NCBI GenBank assembly: GCA_965223215.1
Contig: CBDCVZ010000010.1
Coordinates: forward strand, 2,170,001-2,234,000
Direction: 5' to 3'
Source of the DNA: JABDMH01 sp965223215
GTDB taxonomy: Bacteria > Bacteroidota > Bacteroidia > Chitinophagales > Saprospiraceae
DNA length: 64,000 nucleotides
This document shows positions 63,418 to 64,000 of this stretch, piece by piece. Made by a program: the position numbers and the translations under genes. Every line of letters starts with the position of its first letter. Within the stretch, counting starts at the first letter, position 1. The notes beneath the pieces were generated by a model. That model was not told the DNA's origin and searched no databases. It worked only from the letters and a program-made list of their open reading frames with translations.

Positions 63418-64000
63418 ATTATCGAACTAGGCAAGTATAACACCCTGAAGATCTTGCGTGAAACCAGCATCGGTCTTTACCTGGGAGATGAAAACGGCAA
63501 TGATGTGCTCTTGCCCACCAAATACTGTCCTGATCGTTTCGAAATTGGACACATCCTAGAAGTATTCATCTATCTCGACTATGCCGAGCGGATCATTGCT
63601 ACCAATATCCGTCCTAAAATTCTGCTCCACGAATTTGCATTGTTGAGGGTCACCGATGTCAATGAGTTTGGAGCATTTGTCGATTGGGGGTTAGAAAAAG
63701 AGCTCTTGGTGCCTTTCAGCGAACAAAAGCAAAAAATGGAAGTGGGACGATCCTACATTGTCTTCCTCGATATTGACTGGAAATCGGAAAGGTTATTTGC
63801 TAGCAATAAACTGGATAAACATTTGCAGAACGAATTCCTAGAAATTGAGGAAGGTGAAGAGGTCGATTTAATTATTCGACAGAAAACCAATCTTGGATAT
63901 TCGGTCATTATCAATCACAGTCATCGCGGTCTACTTTATGCCAATGAAATTTTCAGTACTTTAAATATTGGAGACAGGCGAAGAGGTTATGTCAAAAGAA
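63418..64000 (+). CDS. cvfB: CvfB-like S1 RNA-binding protein (partial, apparent ATT start)
   Basis: The frame is open from 63397, directly after a TAA, to the right edge. The protein reads IELGKYNTLKILRETSIGLYLGDENG, as CvfB/YitL proteins begin, and continues with the S1 motifs GDENGNDVLLP and VTDVNEFGAFVDWGLEKELLVPFSEQ. CvfB proteins carry three S1-like domains and a winged helix. No ATG, GTG or TTG occurs in frame between the stop and the first conserved residue; ATT at 63418 falls exactly where the family's Met should be. It is either a rare start codon or a damaged 5' end. Confidence 0.7.
   Translation, partial: MIELGKYNTLKILRETSIGLYLGDENGNDVLLPTKYCPDRFEIGHILEVFIYLDYAERIIATNIRPKILLHEFALLRVTDVNEFGAFVDWGLEKELLVPFSEQKQKMEVGRSYIVFLDIDWKSERLFASNKLDKHLQNEFLEIEEGEEVDLIIRQKTNLGYSVIINHSHRGLLYANEIFSTLNIGDRRRGYVKR

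Noticed and set aside
1..64000. tRNA or rRNA genes
   Set aside because: No cloverleaf with GGTTCGAATCC-type T-arm or rRNA core sequence was recognised by eye; a tRNAscan-SE run would settle this.

Overview
The window reads as a chromosomal segment of a Bacteroidota bacterium, most likely from the Saprospiria/Cytophagia side of the phylum. Supporting signs are two proteins ending in type IX secretion (T9SS type A) sorting domains plus a third, decayed sorting-domain remnant; many lipoprotein signal peptides; a TonB-C protein; an ECF sigma/anti-sigma/DUF4252 operon; and a promoter of the Bacteroidota TTTG/TAnnTTTG kind. Genus and species cannot be named from the sequence. Base composition looks even apart from the repeat loci, and no rRNA, tRNA, CRISPR array or prophage was recognised.

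Layout. 0-2.4 kb: the start of a probable tyrosine recombinase running off the left edge, a small protein with the same N-terminal fold, a small zinc-finger protein and an exported hypothetical. 2.5-13.2 kb: 'planctomycete-style' envelope proteins, namely a DUF1549/LamG/DUF1553 haem lipoprotein overlapping a Tat-exported DUF1501 protein, then OsmC, bestrophin, cupin, and a 1170-residue lipoprotein joining ThuA, a dehydrogenase-type propeller and a C-terminal cupredoxin. 13.4-21.5 kb: sugar and sugar-acid catabolism (class II aldolase/SDR fusion, DgoD-like dehydratase, PEP-hydrolase-family TIM barrel, UPF0261/Tm-1-like protein, creatininase-family amidohydrolase), interrupted by a 1.6-kb repeat locus. 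21.6-33.3 kb: secreted hydrolases (M12A-like metalloprotease, CocE/NonD hydrolase with T9SS tail, C1 protease) and a DUF1800/DUF1501 pair with T9SS tail. Among them, at 23.9-25.65 kb, lies a tandem array of four minus-strand modules that I could not assign to any known system.

33.4-48 kb: an S9 peptidase, a LolD/FtsX-like ABC pair with a histidine-rich loop, a decayed HUH (IS200-like) transposase beside a palindrome, ThuA and cyclophilin-like proteins, AroE, DoxX, VOC, an ECF42-type sigma factor with two YCII/DGPF-type proteins, DUF2461, TfoX, GNAT, and an ABC-2 exporter. 48-51.3 kb: an ECF sigma, anti-sigma and two DUF4252 proteins in one operon, bordered by a second repeat locus that shares an A-rich word with the first. 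51.6-64 kb: HIT protein, a two-component pair (TPR histidine kinase and LuxR-type regulator), a MerR-TipAS regulator, DUF3095, an S74-like surface protein, a haem-containing propeller lipoprotein, an NAD(P)-binding protein, a second TfoX protein, and a CvfB-like S1 protein cut by the right edge that appears to begin at ATT.

The strongest candidate for something undescribed is the minus-strand array at 23.9-25.65 kb. Each module has a conserved 38-bp promoter-like dyad, a structured RNA block with compensatory base changes around an invariant GGTACC loop, and an intrinsic terminator. Two of the four modules also carry a pair of paralogous small proteins, two of these genes being under 60 codons.
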